Origin: Chamaea fasciata
Lineage: Eukaryota > Chordata > Aves > Passeriformes > Sylviidae
Reading direction: 5' to 3'
NCBI GenBank assembly: GCA_029207755.1
Contig: JARCOQ010000017.1
Coordinates: 7,762,945-7,826,944, forward strand
DNA length: 64,000 bases
A program made the translations under genes and the position numbers. A model generated the notes under the pieces. It worked only from the letters and a program-made list of their open reading frames with translations, made no database searches and was not told the origin of the DNA. How positions within the stretch are numbered: position 1 is the stretch's first letter; each line of letters begins with the position of its first letter. This document shows, in pieces, positions 48,001 through 61,500 of this stretch.

Positions 48001-50700
48001 AACCACCCCCACGTTGTGCTCCATGGCAAGGGAATGGAGGAAAGGTCCAAACAGGTTCCTTTTAGAAATGCCTTTCGTGTTTGCAAAGCAGATTTCTCTA
48101 GTACAGGGAGGCACTAAATTCCAGGTATTTTGGTTCATGGCTAAGATGTGAGCTTCTTGCCTGGGCCCCTTTTCAAAGCCAAAATTTAATCTTGGTTTTT
48201 AATCAGTTGTCCCCGTGCTTCCTTCTCCACGTACTTACAGCATTCACTTCATTTTTCACTGATATTCTTGTTTTTAGCAGAAACTGTGTTCCTTCCATTA
48301 GAGGACCAGGTGCTGCTGATCTTGGGAGCACTGCTGGGTGTCTGAGCATCCTGCTCAGGGGGTTATCCAACCTGTAAGGCAGAGAAATCTCCCATCCCTC
48401 CTGGCAGAACAGCCTGTTTGTTCCTGGTCATTCCCATTCCTTGGTGAGTCGTGGTGAGCAGCTGCTCTGGGAGGCTGGCAGGTCTCTGCAAGCACCATCA
48501 CTTACACTGACAGGCTGTTATTTTTCTATTAGGACTCTCTGATTTTAGGTTGTAAATCACTGACTTGCCAGAGCCTAGGCCTGGCTGCTGTCCTGTCCAA
48601 GGGATTGGATGAAGAGCAGCTGCATTTGACTTTTGCTTCCCAGTTTTTCCTGCTTGCAGGAAGAGCACATGGTGCATCCTTTACCTGAGTGACCCTTTCC
48701 AAATCTCATTTGTCTGCTGCCTTTTCTGTATGGATTATGGGATCATGCATTTTTGTCTTTCCTTCTTGCAGTTTTTAACAGCTCCCAAAATTCTACTGCC
48801 TCCCACTGCAAAAGGATATTTCTTCTTCCTCCCATATTCCTTAGAAAAGAGCACCAGCTCTGTGCCAGATTTCTCTGGTTTTCCTTCTGGGAGCAGAGTG
48901 AAGGATTTGAGCAGCACTTGCGTGTTGCACTGGCTTTGCATGGAAGGAAGGCCAGGAATGGCCCTTGCTCTTCTGAAATCTTGTTTAACCTGGATGTGGA
49001 TCTCATTGATTGAGCTTCGCAGTCTAAATCTGTTTAGGTCAGGAATTTGTCTGTGACCACTGCAGAGGTTCAAAGTTTGGATATTTTTCTAAATTCCTCA
49101 CCTCTGTTCCTTTCTTTGCCTCACCTTTTTTAAAATCTAACCTCTTCTATTTAATATTCTCTGATTTTCTATAACTTTCCCTATTGTGCCCTCTTCATTT
49201 GCCCCGGAATTCCTCTCCTCCATGCAGCCTGTCAGACACAGGGACCTGTCCCATACAGGCTTGGCTGAGGATCTGCTCCACAGCTCATGCCCTGCTGTCA
49301 TTGTCATGCAGAGCTGGATATTTTCTCTGCTCATAGGCCATCAGTGATTGCTTTACAGAAAGGCATCCTCTATTTTGATGGTTCCCCAGAGACGAATTTA
49401 TTGGCAAGACACCATAAAAGTTCTTTTTTCTCCATTCTGCAGGTGAAACTGAACATGCTCATAGTGCCTATTACTTCTGGCACTTGCTGTTTTATTAGTA
49501 ATACTGAGATTTGTGTCTTAATCAGTCAGTTGATTCTGGTCAGCATTCATGGCTGTACTGCTCTAGTAGGAGGGCAGAACTGTGATTAAGATTGATAGAA
49601 ATTTCTGCAATGTCTGCTATATTGAGCCCATATTCTGTCAGGCTTCTCTTGTAACCTTAAAAATAATTAAGCAGCCCTCATGCAATTAGTTTTTCTGCCA
49701 CCTGATTCCTTGTCTTTTTGGCCTCATGATGTTTGGTGCATGTTAATGAGGTTTTTCCTGGGCTGTACTTGATGGATCACTTTTGTCTGCAAATAATTCC
49801 TGGCAGGGATATGTTGGATCACTCTCCTGTTGTTGTTGCTGCTTCCAGTAGAGTGAGCCTCTTCATGTGCCCCACCTTCCCGGTGGGAGAGGGACATGGG
49901 TGAGAGGAGAAATCCTTCTCAGTGTGCCTGCAAGGAGATCATGATTTAGACACTACATGACCAGGATTTCAGTATGTGCTGGGCTTTGAGGGTCTTTTCC
50001 TCCTCACAAACACTACAGATGGCCTTGGGGCATTGTTTCCTTTCTCCTTTAAAATTGTTGCAGAGCTTCCAGTCCCAACAAGCCGCATTTATGGGTCCCC
50101 TAATCCAGTTATTGTGCCCCTGCACCTCCCTGATGGTGATCACAGCCTGTCTCCAGCAAGAGCCAGTAATGGGTTTGCTCTTTTTGCACGTTCGTGGATT
50201 TGTCTAATGAATAGTTCTGAAGTTGTACCTTATAAAGTGTTGGTGTGTAGCTGATGGGATCTGGATGTGCTCCCTCCTCCTGGGGATGGCTCACCTGAGG
50301 CCCAGCCACATGATCTGTCAGGGGTGCCAAGGCATCCTTTGTCAACTCTGGATGAGCTGTGCAAGGTGCAGGTTTTCCAGCACTGGAAGCATGAGCTGAT
50401 CTCCTGATGGCATCAGGTGTGCGGTGACATCACTCCAGCCCTGATGGCACAGGTACCTGCTCCCTCCCTCACTGGGCTGTGACATCACCAGCTCTGGTGG
50501 AAGATTTGGTTGATTCAGACACTCCAGTTACACATTGTCCAGCTCATCAAATTACACTTACACTTGAGGGATTTGAAAAATGTTATATTTGTTTTTCATT
50601 GGTGCTGATTTATACATGGAGATGATCTTTGCTACATTATGCTTTATCACCCTTTTGCAGTCCAGGCTGTCTCTGGCCTTCACTGGGCTGGGACCACTGA
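45033..50700. other. Intergenic region, no gene recognised
   Basis: About 5.7 kb without a recognisable exon, RNA gene or dated repeat. The longest open frame (46217-47119, 300 codons) is pyrimidine-rich and low-complexity and is treated as chance. Confidence 0.5.
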
Positions 50701-50717
50701 GAATGCTTGTAGAGGTA

Positions 50718-50790
50718 TTACAGAATCACAGAATATTTGGACCCACAAGGATCATCGAGCCCAGCTCTTAAGTGAATTGCCTGTATGGGG
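50718..50790 (-). repeat. Short CR1 LINE 3'-end fragment
   Basis: TTACAGAATCACAGAATATT followed by TGGACCCACAAGGATCATCG is the reverse complement of the CR1 3' terminus with its ATTCTGTGATTCTG repeat. Confidence 0.85.
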
Positions 50791-53700
50791 GATTATGGTT
50801 TTGGAGAAGTGCCCACTAGAAATGAGTTGAAGAGTGATAGGAAGGTATCCAAATAAAAGCAGCATGCATGTTAATAGTGTTCCAGCAGCAAAGAACAAGC
50901 AGAATAAAATGGGCCACGTTTCTAAGAAATATTTCGACTTCTAGAAGACTGAAACATGAGCTAAATCTACTCGCACATCAAAACATAAACAGCTTGGTGT
51001 GGAACAAATCTCCTGCCACATCAATGGAACAAATTTAGATTAAAGCTCTGATCATGACTCAATGCTCTGATGTACATGTTCAGAATCTCTTCCAGCTTCC
51101 AGAGGCATTGCCAGCACCTGAGCGGGGCTGTTGTTTGCAAGTGCATCCTGCTGTTTGCCATACATTCCCCCAAACAGTTGATTTTGAGGGAAGTAGTGAG
51201 GGGAGTTGTATTCTTGGTATTTTAATGAATATTGCTGGGTTGTGGAGCTTATCCTGTGCTGAGCTGATGGCTCTGTTCTGTTCCCTGTAGAGCCACTAGA
51301 AGCTGACTCCAATGGAAACGCTGCAGCCATCCTGCCACACATATCCCTAAACAAGGGATTTGACTTTTCTGAGTGCTTCTAGTAGTGGATTCTGTTTCTC
51401 ATAGTGCTCTTGGGGCCAACGGGTGGTATTAAATGCATGCTGAAAAATAGTGGGAAAAAACAATAGAGGCTTTCATGATGAGACATGACTTATTTCCATT
51501 CTCAGACAGTTACTGAGAATCCAGAGGAATCCATGAGAAGTATTCAAAAGGAACAGAAAGTTTTTGTCTGAGCTGCAAGTGCTCAGGGTGGGCTCTCACA
51601 GCCAGACTCCCATTTCCTGTTTTCCTTCTGCAGAGACTTGGCTTTCCTTGCCATGAAAAGCCTGAAGGAGGACACTGCTCAGGCCAAAAGGCATTGCCCA
51701 GTGTGATTCTGGGCTTTGGGTAACAGCTGGAGTCAAGACAGGCTCAATCCAAACCCTGCACACTGTCCCAGCACTGCTTCTCCATGAATCCTGCTCCAAG
51801 GCAACAAACCCTTTCAGAAGTGAGGAAGCATCACCTCCTGGTGTCCTTGCCTCTCTCTCTGCCTTGTCTTGGACAGCAGTATAGCTTTCTAATTCTGCTT
51901 ATTTTATATCCCAGTAAAGTTGCTGCAGAATCTGTCTTTGCATGACATTCTCTTTCGATTAATCTTGAAAAGAAGTAATGCCCCATCAGAAGTGCTGTCA
52001 GACTTCAAACATTTTGAATGTACTTCAGATAAAAGCAGGACTGTGATGGTCCATGGGGTGTGATTTGAAGTGTAGGAGCTTTAGGAATGTGATGATGCTT
52101 CTGACATTTGCAGACAACCCCACCAGCAGAAGGTGAAAATGTCAAGATAAGAGCTGATTCTCTCAAGACCCAGAGAGCTGCTGCTAAAATTTTAAGTTGT
52201 AACAAAACCAAAATGAGCAAAACTGGCAGAAAAGTCTGAGGAGTGAAGTAGCAGCTGTACAAAAGGTGGGAAGTGTTGGTTCTGTGCTTCAGCCCACCTG
52301 CTGGACACCGAGAAAGGAGAGCAGACAGTACATGAGTCACTGTGTTCTCCCTTCCAGGTGATTTTACAAAAGACATGTGAGCAAAATCCTGACATGACCA
52401 TCCTCATCATCAGCACTGAGGAAGGCTGTGGTCCTGCTCCATCAGTGGAGGAGGAAGGAGGCGATCTAATACTTTTGGTCTAATATTTGCTTTGAACTAC
52501 AATCATTTGATATTGCTGTCCACTGCTGAAGTGATCAAAGTCTTTCTTTTTATTTTTAAAAATTTTTTCTCCCTGCAGATCACTTTCTTGCTGTTTCTTA
52601 AAGTTACAAAGGGTAAACTGTCAAGAATCCCCATAAATCGTTGAGCTCATCCTTAGAGAAAATCTTAAAGAATTAATTTTATTTTATCCGTTCAGCAGAT
52701 TGCCAGTGGTTGGATTTCATCCTTTCAGGGCTCCTGAGATCCTGGAGGGTCACTTGAAGAACATATCCCACATTTTGTGTATAAAAAGTCTCAGGCTTAT
52801 CATTACTTCAGCAGCAGCTGTGATGTCAGGGGGTGGAAGCCCCTGGGAAGAGAGGCAGGTACAACCTCATGGAATACTCACCTGTTAATAGGAGCTGGTC
52901 TTTTGTGGAGTAGGACATTGGTTTTGTGGCAGAATTATCTCACCTGAGCAGATATTTACCTTCAAGTGTTTTCTTAGCTGCTATAACCAGGTTCATAATT
53001 AACTTGTGATTTATTTGTACTCTGTATATATTCTTATTTGGAAGTGTGGGAGGATGCCTGGCTCCTACCAAGTGGTGGTGTTGGGTCAGTTGTGGGAATT
53101 CAGGAGCAGGACTGGAGCCCAGCTGTGGTGCCAGCAGGTCCAGGGCTTGTGCAGACACTGAAAGAGCTGAAGCGAGGCAGGGGCAGAGCAGCCCATGGCC
53201 CTTAAGGGTCCCTGATGGACCTTACAGTAGTTTTTTTTTTAAAAAAAGAAATACATAAATATTTAGCTCTGTTTATTTTTAATTGCTTTGTCCCCAAAGA
53301 ATTAGTTATTTTGGCCTCTAGCTTTTGATCTCCTAAGATGTTGCAAGACCTGTGTTCATGAGCAAACAAATCTGGGTTCAGCCTTAATTTAGAGGCAGAC
53401 ATATTTTGGAGTTATTGCAAATAAAAACTAACTTCAGACTGGCCAAAATATAATTAAAATCAGTGTAGAAATGCTGTAATTCTCATCAGCTCACACTATC
53501 ATTTTTGACCAGGAATACTTACAGGCAATTTCCATGTTTACAATAATTGCAGCTGTTGGTGAATGTACCCTGACCTGGCTGCTGAGACCAGGGGGCAGGT
53601 GGGGAAGGTCTCTGGAGCCCCCATCACCAGCAGACCATTCCCAGATTGCACCATTGGGCAGGAGCCACTGCAGCCTTGCCCACTCCTGGCAGGGTTTTCG

Positions 53701-55878
53701 AGTGCCTGGTGTGGGTGTTCCATCCTCCCAGTGAAAGAAGAGACATTTCTCAAAATAGATGATTTAAAAACAAAACTCATTGAGGACTGGCTGAGCAGGT
53801 TGCTCAGAGCTGACGAACTGTGCAGACATGACACTGCCTCTTGTCTGAGAAGGAATTCTATTGAGGGCAGGTACAGGATTGCTGGAAAGACCAGAGAACT
53901 GAGAGAAAGAAAAGGATGTAGGAGCTCTGTTATTTTTATGAGTGGCTAAAACATCTCCTCTGCAGTCCTCTCTGGCTTCATACTCTTCTTCGTTTTCATT
54001 CAGTGGTACTGTGGGTGTTGAGGGTGGCTGTCTGCCATAGCTCCATCTCATGGCACTGGCTCTGGAGCAAGACGGGGCACAGGATCTGAGGGATGAGACC
54101 CACAGGTGAAACTCAGGGCAGTGGGGAGAGACCTGGCTAGGCATATTTGTACAGAGGAGCAGCTGGTGTGAAGTGCAAATAAACCATTTGTACAGGCTCA
54201 TCATCCTTCCTCTGAGCACTTGATCCTTAGAATGCTGGCAGTTTGTTATTTTTATGGCCTAAAATCCCGAGCAGCTGCCCTGGTTAGAGGAAGGTGGAAT
54301 GTTGGGTGCTGTTCTGCTGATGCCTGTGGGATGCTGGGGCTTTGGGATGAGGTGGCTGCCCAGGGACCTGCAGCAGGAGATGCTGGGAGGGCTGGTGGCC
54401 CTTCTGTGCCATCACCCTAATTGCCAAGGATGCAGTTGTGCTCCCAGGCATTATTTGGTAATTATACTTAGTAGACCGTGGGGGACAATTAGGAAAGCTT
54501 AAACATGTGTCAGCTTCCACTTCATCATTTCTGTGAGCAAGGCTTGGATTGAAGCTTAAAAAGGGGCAATGCAGGGGAAGGGGGAGCAGCTCCCTCAGCA
54601 AGGCAAGAGGGACAGCTTTTGGGGGCAGGTGGTCACCCTGGGAGCCTGAGTTGCCTGTATGGTTATAAGGAAATAAAGGGATGCCTGTAAATGCTTTTAA
54701 CAAGAAATTCATGTTGCTCTTTCTAATCTAAGCCTGAGCTTTATTTGTGTTGAACACAAAGGTAAACACCAGTGGTGGAACAATGCTGTGTACTATGCCT
54801 TGGTTTTTTATTAATTCATGTTTATTGGCTCATTTTAGTGGGAGAGAGCAGGACTTTGGCTTGGTGGTGCAGCTGGGGAGGTCTGCAGGTGACCTTGACC
54901 TTTGCCTGGAGGAAGAGGGGCCCAAGAGGTACCTCTGGGAAGCTGCATTAGTTCATGGGCCTTGCATTCTACTTCCCCAAACATTTTAGGGCATTTTTCT
55001 GATCTTTTTATGTTCTTCAGCTTTTGCACTGTGAAGCTGTTTTATCCAGATCTTATCACTCATCTTCCCAGCACTAAACACATTCTTCTCATCCTCAGAG
55101 GTAAGAATAAAGCAACAGAGTAAGGTCTGTAATATCCTATAATGATATTATGATACATTATTATAAATGTTTTGTACATAATGATCTTTCCCTCACCATT
55201 TGGGGAGTTGAGAATCATAACAGCACATGATGTAACACCTGCACAGAGGAGCACGGTGGGTTGGGTTTTACAAGGCACACCCTGAGTGTCAGTTGGGTGG
55301 CTGCTCTGTGAGCAGCTCCTGCCAGACCTGGATTTCAGCGTAAGTGTCTCAGGGGAGGACCTCTGGCTTTCCTCCTCTGGCTTTCCTCCTCCTCCATAAG
55401 TCTGTTCCCTGTACAGACTGGAGTGTGTGAAGTAAAAACAGAGACTCATGTTACCTAAACACATGTACTTCAAATATCAACTCAGAGTGGCCTTGTAAAC
55501 TATTTCAGTCCCTGAAATCACAGATGTTGGGTGGATTATTCTAGAGGAAAGCTGGGATCCAGCTGTGGCATGGGACCTTGGGGAACACACCTGGCAGAGC
55601 TGGTGGTGAGGCTGGTAGCTGGGATCTCCCTGAATCCAGGCCCTGGGCTCGGCAGCAGGCTCTGGGCAAGGATTTGGACCAGATTTTGGCTGCGACCTTG
55701 GCCAGCCACGAGGGCCTTGAAACAGAGCCTGGAGTGCTTTGTGCTCCCGGCTTGGGGGAGAGGAGCAGGGTCCATCTGCTTGCTGAGGCTGCCCTCTCCT
55801 GAGGCAGCACTTAAAAACACTGAGCTGGGTTCCAATTGTCTCCTGAGGATTTCTCTAATTGCTCTTTTCTGCTAATGG
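50791..55878. other. Intergenic region, no gene recognised
   Basis: About 5 kb with only short open frames. No exon borders, repeat family or RNA gene identified. A 14-base direct duplication (CTCTGGCTTTCCTC) is at about 55360-55390. Confidence 0.5.
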
Positions 55879-55962
55879 TTCGTTTTCTTCCACAGAAGTT
55901 TCGTTTTCTTCCACAGAAGTTTCGTTTTCTTCCACAGAAGTTTCGTTTTCTTCCACAGAAGT
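55879..55962. repeat. Perfect 4 x 21-bp tandem repeat
   Basis: Four identical 21-base units at 55879-55899, 55900-55920, 55921-55941 and 55942-55962. Each contains CGTTTTCTTCCACAGAAG, which reads like a pyrimidine tract plus CAG splice acceptor. The 21-base length keeps frame in any reading. Confidence 0.95.
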
Positions 55963-56825
55963 TTTGCTTTGTCTGCAGGCAGTGTTGATGCAAGTGTTGG
56001 CAGCATCAACACCCATTTAAGTGACAAACCAAGGCATAGCTCGTTTCTGATGACATTCCCTGGGGCCATGAGGAGGAGAAGAGGGATTTTTCTCACTCAG
56101 CTCCGTGATGCAGCCTTGGAGCGTGTGAGACACCTTTTACAAAGCCTCTGCTAAAAGAGGGCAGGACCCTGGTTTGTGTCCCTGGCTGTGAGAATGTTCC
56201 CTGCCTGGGGCTGCATCAGGAGGGTCCCTGCGGGAGCTGTAGGAGTGTGCCACACCTTGAGCCCTCCTGAGCAGCCTGTGTTTGAGCAGCGTGCCACCCT
56301 CCGTGCCCCAGCTCTGCAGCAGGAGATCTGCACTCTGCCTGCACTGCTAATGAGCAACAGCCTCTCTGAAACCGTGTGTGACAGCACAGGTGAGACCCTG
56401 CCACCTCTAAAAGGAAAACAATTAGGCCTGGGTTTCCTCCTGACTTAAGCTTATATCTCTGAGCCTGAAATGCAGTAACATTCTCAAGTCTCCAGCTGCT
56501 TCTCCATTGGACATAGGAGCAGCTGTGCCATGGAAATTGTAAATGATGCTTCTTTTCGGGTGTCCTTGTGTCGCTGGTGATGCTCGTGGGGAGGTGCCCT
56601 GGTGCTTTCCTGATCTGTTGGGGTGTTTGTTATGGGCTGCAACGCTGTGGGCACCCCATTTGCAATGTGCCTGTTCCAGCTGCACTCACACCATCACCAG
56701 CTTCAGGACAGAGTGTACCATGGTGGAGTGTTCACTGATTGTTTAGACAAGTTACTGTGTTTTGAAACGCTGTCCTAAAGTGAAAAACTTATGGAAAAGG
56801 AGGAAGGATGGAATTGAATAAGTTC

Positions 56826-56882
56826 TTATTTATTTATTTATTTATTTATTTAATACACACACACACACACACACATATATAC
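56826..56882. repeat. Compound (TTTA)n-(AC)n microsatellite
   Basis: About seven TTTA units (56826-56852), then about ten AC units (56855-56874), then ATATATAC. Confidence 0.95.
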
Positions 56883-58000
56883 ATAAAATACCTTCCAAAG
56901 TGGCTGTCACCATCCAGATACGTGAACAGCTAATTGTGGCATTTCTGAAGCTTCGGCATGTAAAGGTTAGCTTTCATCCTAGACTGCCTCCTTATTTTCT
57001 CTTCAATCAGTTGGCTGATATTTCTGATTTGATTTTGTGTGTAAATTGCTGAATCCCTGTTGTCTAAATATAACTTCGAGATGAGCTATAAAATGTCTGT
57101 GTCTCGTGGTACATGCAGTCTTTAAAAGTTGATTGGAGGAGCTATGTTGATTGCGAGCCAAACCTGCTTTTTTAAACTCGACTGAGAGGTTTTTAAAACA
57201 AATATCTCTTATATATATCAAGTAAACTTGTTTTGACAGCTAATTAAGTTAATTTAGGTGGTTTAGTGTAGTTCAGCAGCAGCTCAAAATCATGGTCTTC
57301 CACCTGGGCTGATATATTGATTCTTCTGCTGTTCCCTCCATAAATCTCCTTCTGTTTCTCTGCAGCTGTAATTGCGTTTCAGAAAGGGGAAAGCATGTGT
57401 GTGCCCCAGCCACCCATAATTACTGCTCTGAAATGCCTGGGGAGGTAAGTGTGAGCTCAATGTCTGTCGTGAGGCTGAAGTTTCACAACAGTTTCCTGAC
57501 ATTTTCTGCGAGCAGCTGTGCGAGAGCCGCTCCCAGAGGCTGGGGCAGGGGGGGGGACAAGGCTGTGACAATGCCAGAACGCTTTCACACCAGCTCCCGC
57601 TAATGTGGCAATGATGTGCAAAGCCTTTCTCGAACAACTCTCCTTCCTGCTGGATGTCGGGGGGAGGATTGCAGCGATGTGTTCTTGTGACTGGCCTAGA
57701 AGGTCATCTTTTGTTTTTCAGATGAACCTCCTTCAAGATCCCTTGGGAGCTTTTGTTCTGGGAATCAATTGCAAGTCCACACGGATGTTTTCTTCCCTGA
57801 TTGCTCCTTATACAAAACTGAAATTATATAAGCCAAAAAGGTTTTTTTGTTTGGTTGGTTTGGGGTTTTTTTTGTTAGTTTTAATTGTTTATTTTTTTTA
57901 AGTTGACAGTTTTGGAACTGTCGAAGCGCCCGTTCTTTGCTGTAGCAATTGCATATTGTATTTGTGTTGATTCCTAAAAGTCAAGCTGGGCATTAGGAAC

Positions 58001-58058
58001 CTTGCATATACACAACCATCAGTTTGGCTCTTGCATATACACAACCATCAGTTTGGCT
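58001..58058. repeat. Perfect 29-bp tandem duplication
   Basis: Units 58001-58029 and 58030-58058 are identical; each starts CTTGCATATACACAACCATC. It looks like a recent replication-slippage duplication in unique sequence. Confidence 0.95.
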
Positions 58059-58461
58059 CTTAGGCTGTGCTGTTTATGTGCCAAAACAATGTTTATGTAT
58101 ATTATATGAAAATGTAGTTGTCTGGGGGAGTGAGCAGTAAAATTCCAAAGCTCTGATGTGTGTTTCTGCCTACACCTGACCCGGGTCTGTTTATCTCCAG
58201 ATGATGCACCAAATCCATCTGTTTCTCCACATTGAAAGAAGATAATTTTGCTAAGAATTGACTAAAGGCAGTCTGTTGTCACTGGGGTAACAGTTCTGTG
58301 TTGTAACTGCACATCTGCTTTAGCAAATGCAAAAGAATTTTGTTCAATCTCTTCAGTGAATCTTTCTGGCTCTTCCCTTCAACCTGTGCACTTGTTCTCA
58401 TGAAATCTTAAAGTGAGACTGGGGGAGGCCAAATGAGTGAAGCCTTTGTGTGTGTTAATTC

Positions 58462-58500
58462 ACAGAATCTCAGAGGTGGAAAGATCTCAGGATCTAAGGG
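58462..58500 (-). repeat. Possible old retroposon end
   Basis: TTCACAGAATCTCAGAGGTG followed by GAAAGATCTCAGGATC has the feel of a CR1 or old SINE terminus in minus orientation, but what follows does not match well. Confidence 0.35.
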
Positions 58501-58529
58501 TATTTGCTGCCTCCCCAGCACAGGTAATG

Positions 58530-58573
58530 CTCTGGGATAGAGGGTGAATCTCCTCTCATTCTCTATCCCAGAG
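58530..58573. other. 13-bp perfect inverted repeat (hairpin)
   Basis: CTCTGGGATAGAG at 58530-58542 and its exact reverse complement CTCTATCCCAGAG at 58561-58573, with an 18-base loop. Confidence 0.85.
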
Positions 58574-61500
58574 GAAATGGTATTCTAGGAAAGCTCATTT
58601 CCTACAGACTTTAAATCAAGAGATGGGTGATGGAGCTCCAGGATTGAAGTGCTCTCCACCTCTGAAGTGTCTGGCAAGTCCAGCTGATGTGCTTCCAACA
58701 TCTATGTGCCCAGCCAGTGTAGAACCAGCCAGATTTGGGAGTGTTTACCTGCACTTATTTGGGCCTTGAAAGGCTTCTTAAATTGTGTGAAGTTAATACA
58801 ATGGGAAATGGATTTTTCCTGCCCACCTAAGCAAGCCTTCAGTGATTAATGCTGTAAAATAAAAACAACAGCAACAAATTCAGTTTTATAGTGTGCTGTG
58901 GATTTCAGGTCTGTGAAAAATGTGTTTCATAAAAGAAATTTTTCCTCCTCCTAGTACTGTTTCAAAAACACCTTATCTTCAGAAAAACCCCTTGCCTCCA
59001 CAGCTGCATTTGGATGCTAATGGGATACATGGCTTCATAATTCTTTGTCTCCCTTCTTGTGTTTGTGCAAGGCTAAACTCTATTGCAGAGCAGAAATGTT
59101 CTGCTGGAGAAAAGCTGAACAGAGGAGAGGCTCTGCTCTTTGGTTGTGAAATCAGTTGAGTTTTTCTCAGAGAGATGCATTGTGTGCCATAACTACAGCC
59201 AGAAAAAAGGGATCCTGAGGTGCAGTGTGAGCTGCCACAACCTGCAAGAGGCAGCTCTGTGTCATTTGCTGTGGGCACAGCAGGACAAGAGGGGCTCTCC
59301 CACCCTAGGAGCCATCAGTGACCTCAGAGCTGCTTAAGTGACAAATGTCCTGCCCAGCCAGGTGGGTCCCTGCCCTGCCCGAGCTGGGGGCTCAGCCCAG
59401 CCTTCCACTGGTTTATCCCTAATCCACTGGGCTGGATGTTAGCCAGGGCTTTGTCTGAGAGGTTTCAGGGGCTCTGTTCCAAGCTGTAGCCAAGCACATT
59501 CCTACTTGGAAATACTGGCACGCAGTGAGTCGGGATATTCTTCCTGCTTATGGAGCGATCCAGGAACGGCAGGCATGGATTATATGACTTGAATGCTGCA
59601 CTATTTATGATGTGTGCTCAGCCACCTGAATCACGTTGGCAGTGTTCGAGCTTTGCCTGGATAATTGATTCAAATGTAAATTGAATGAATAAATCCTGTA
59701 CAGCTAAAATATGCCCTCTCTTTATCTTGATTCTTTTTTCTTCTTTGTGCTGAATGGCATAGAAAATAGGGAGTTAGAATCTCATAAATAGATATTTGAC
59801 TTCCCTTTGTTGGAGGCAGGTAGAGTGAGGTTTGTATGGTCTGTTTGGAAATGCTTTACAGTTCTGTTTATTGAATTATGAACCTGTTTATAACTTGGCT
59901 TCTGTATTTCTGGTCAATAATCTGCTTGTGGCAATGTTTGTGCTGCTCTTCAATGGCAAGACCAGGTGGTTATTTATTTCAGTAAGTGCACATTAGTCAA
60001 GGGCAAAGTATCAGAGAAATTCTTTTTGTTGTTGTTTTTATAGCCTTCAAATGAAATATTGTGGGGAATGTGTGCCCAGCTGGCATCAAAGGCAGCTTTG
60101 GTTTGGGAATCTGCTGACAGGGACTTGAACTGGCATCAGGACAAGCCTTTGTGAGCTTTTTGTGAAGGTTTTAAGCTGTTTTCCCTTAAGGCTTCCCTGT
60201 TTCATCAGACAGGACTGGTGTGCTGACTAATACCAACAAAGCAGTGCTCTGGAGCTTTCCCCCAGCCTGGGTGTGTTTAATCAGCAATTCCACAGAAGGG
60301 AACTCCTGGGACTGGTGTCTTCCCAGTACGGTCTGGAGACCCTTCACTCCCTTATCCCTGGAGACTGCTGCTCCTGGTCCTGCTTCTGGAGCAAACATTC
60401 AGCCAGTATGTGGAATGAAGTGCTTGGCATTCCTCAGGCTATAAATACTGGGGCATTTTTCCTCTCTCAGGGCAGAAATCCCAGTGGTGCCCACACCAGG
60501 CACTTGCTCCCTGGTCAGGATTTTGCTCTGCCCTCATCAGCTTTCCCTTTGCTCTGGCATTAAAAGAATTAAAACACCGTGAATGGATCATCTCTGTCCC
60601 TCGGGATTGTCACTCCTTGCTGGCAGCTCCTGTTGTCAGGCCCTTCAGAGGCACCAGCACTTCGCAGCACCTGTTGAAACACCCACCTGCCTCCCCTCAC
60701 TATTATGGTGTTGGAGTCTCTGGGAGCCAGAGCCCACTGATGTGTGATATCCATGAAATGTGTTGCTGCTCCTGCAATGCCTCCCTGTGTCCTTAGTGTC
60801 CGTGTGAATGTCCAGACCTCTTTTGCATCTCATCAATTTCTTGGCTTAGGAGATGTCCTCTGGCGGAATGTTCCACGTTTTAGTCAGTGATGTGAACATC
60901 CATTTCCTCCTGCCAGTTTTCCAGAAGCCCCGAATCCCACTTCAGCTGTGTCTGCTGCAATCTTGTTTGCTGGAAGTCTGCTGCCTCTGTGATTGTTTTA
61001 TTTTGTCTCTCTCCCTGCTCACCTCACTGTGGTTCTGGGTCTGCTGCTCTGGGGTGATGGGTGCAGGGACCCACCATACCCTGGGGTGTCTCTGCAGTGC
61101 TGGGATATCCTTCCTGTACCACTCCCAAAGACATTCCAAGTTCCATCTTTCCATGACCCCTCCACCCTTTCCCCCATTCCAGTCTCCTGGCTGCACCCAC
61201 AACACCCAAAGCTCCCTTGACTGTGCTGGACTCTGTTGCTTCTGCAGCTGTACAGGAAGAGCTTTGTCTGTGCCCTGTATCTGCTGCCAGCTGTTGAGCA
61301 TCAATATTTATAGCTTTTTTTTAAAATACAACTTCTAGTTTGCGCATTTCATTCATAAGGGGAAAATTGCAAATTAAAGAGTTCAGGTCCAAACTTGCCC
61401 CTATCCAGAACTTGTACATCCCTCTCCTATCTCTGCTGGGCTGTTAGGAAGGGGAGATTTCGTGGCTGGCTTCAGAGACCAGCTTTGGCTATTTAGAAAA

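Noticed and set aside
55811..55993. Minus-strand frame encoding a seven-residue repeat (FCGRKRN)
   Set aside because: It is the direct translation of the perfect 21-bp tandem repeat; there is no start context or family support.
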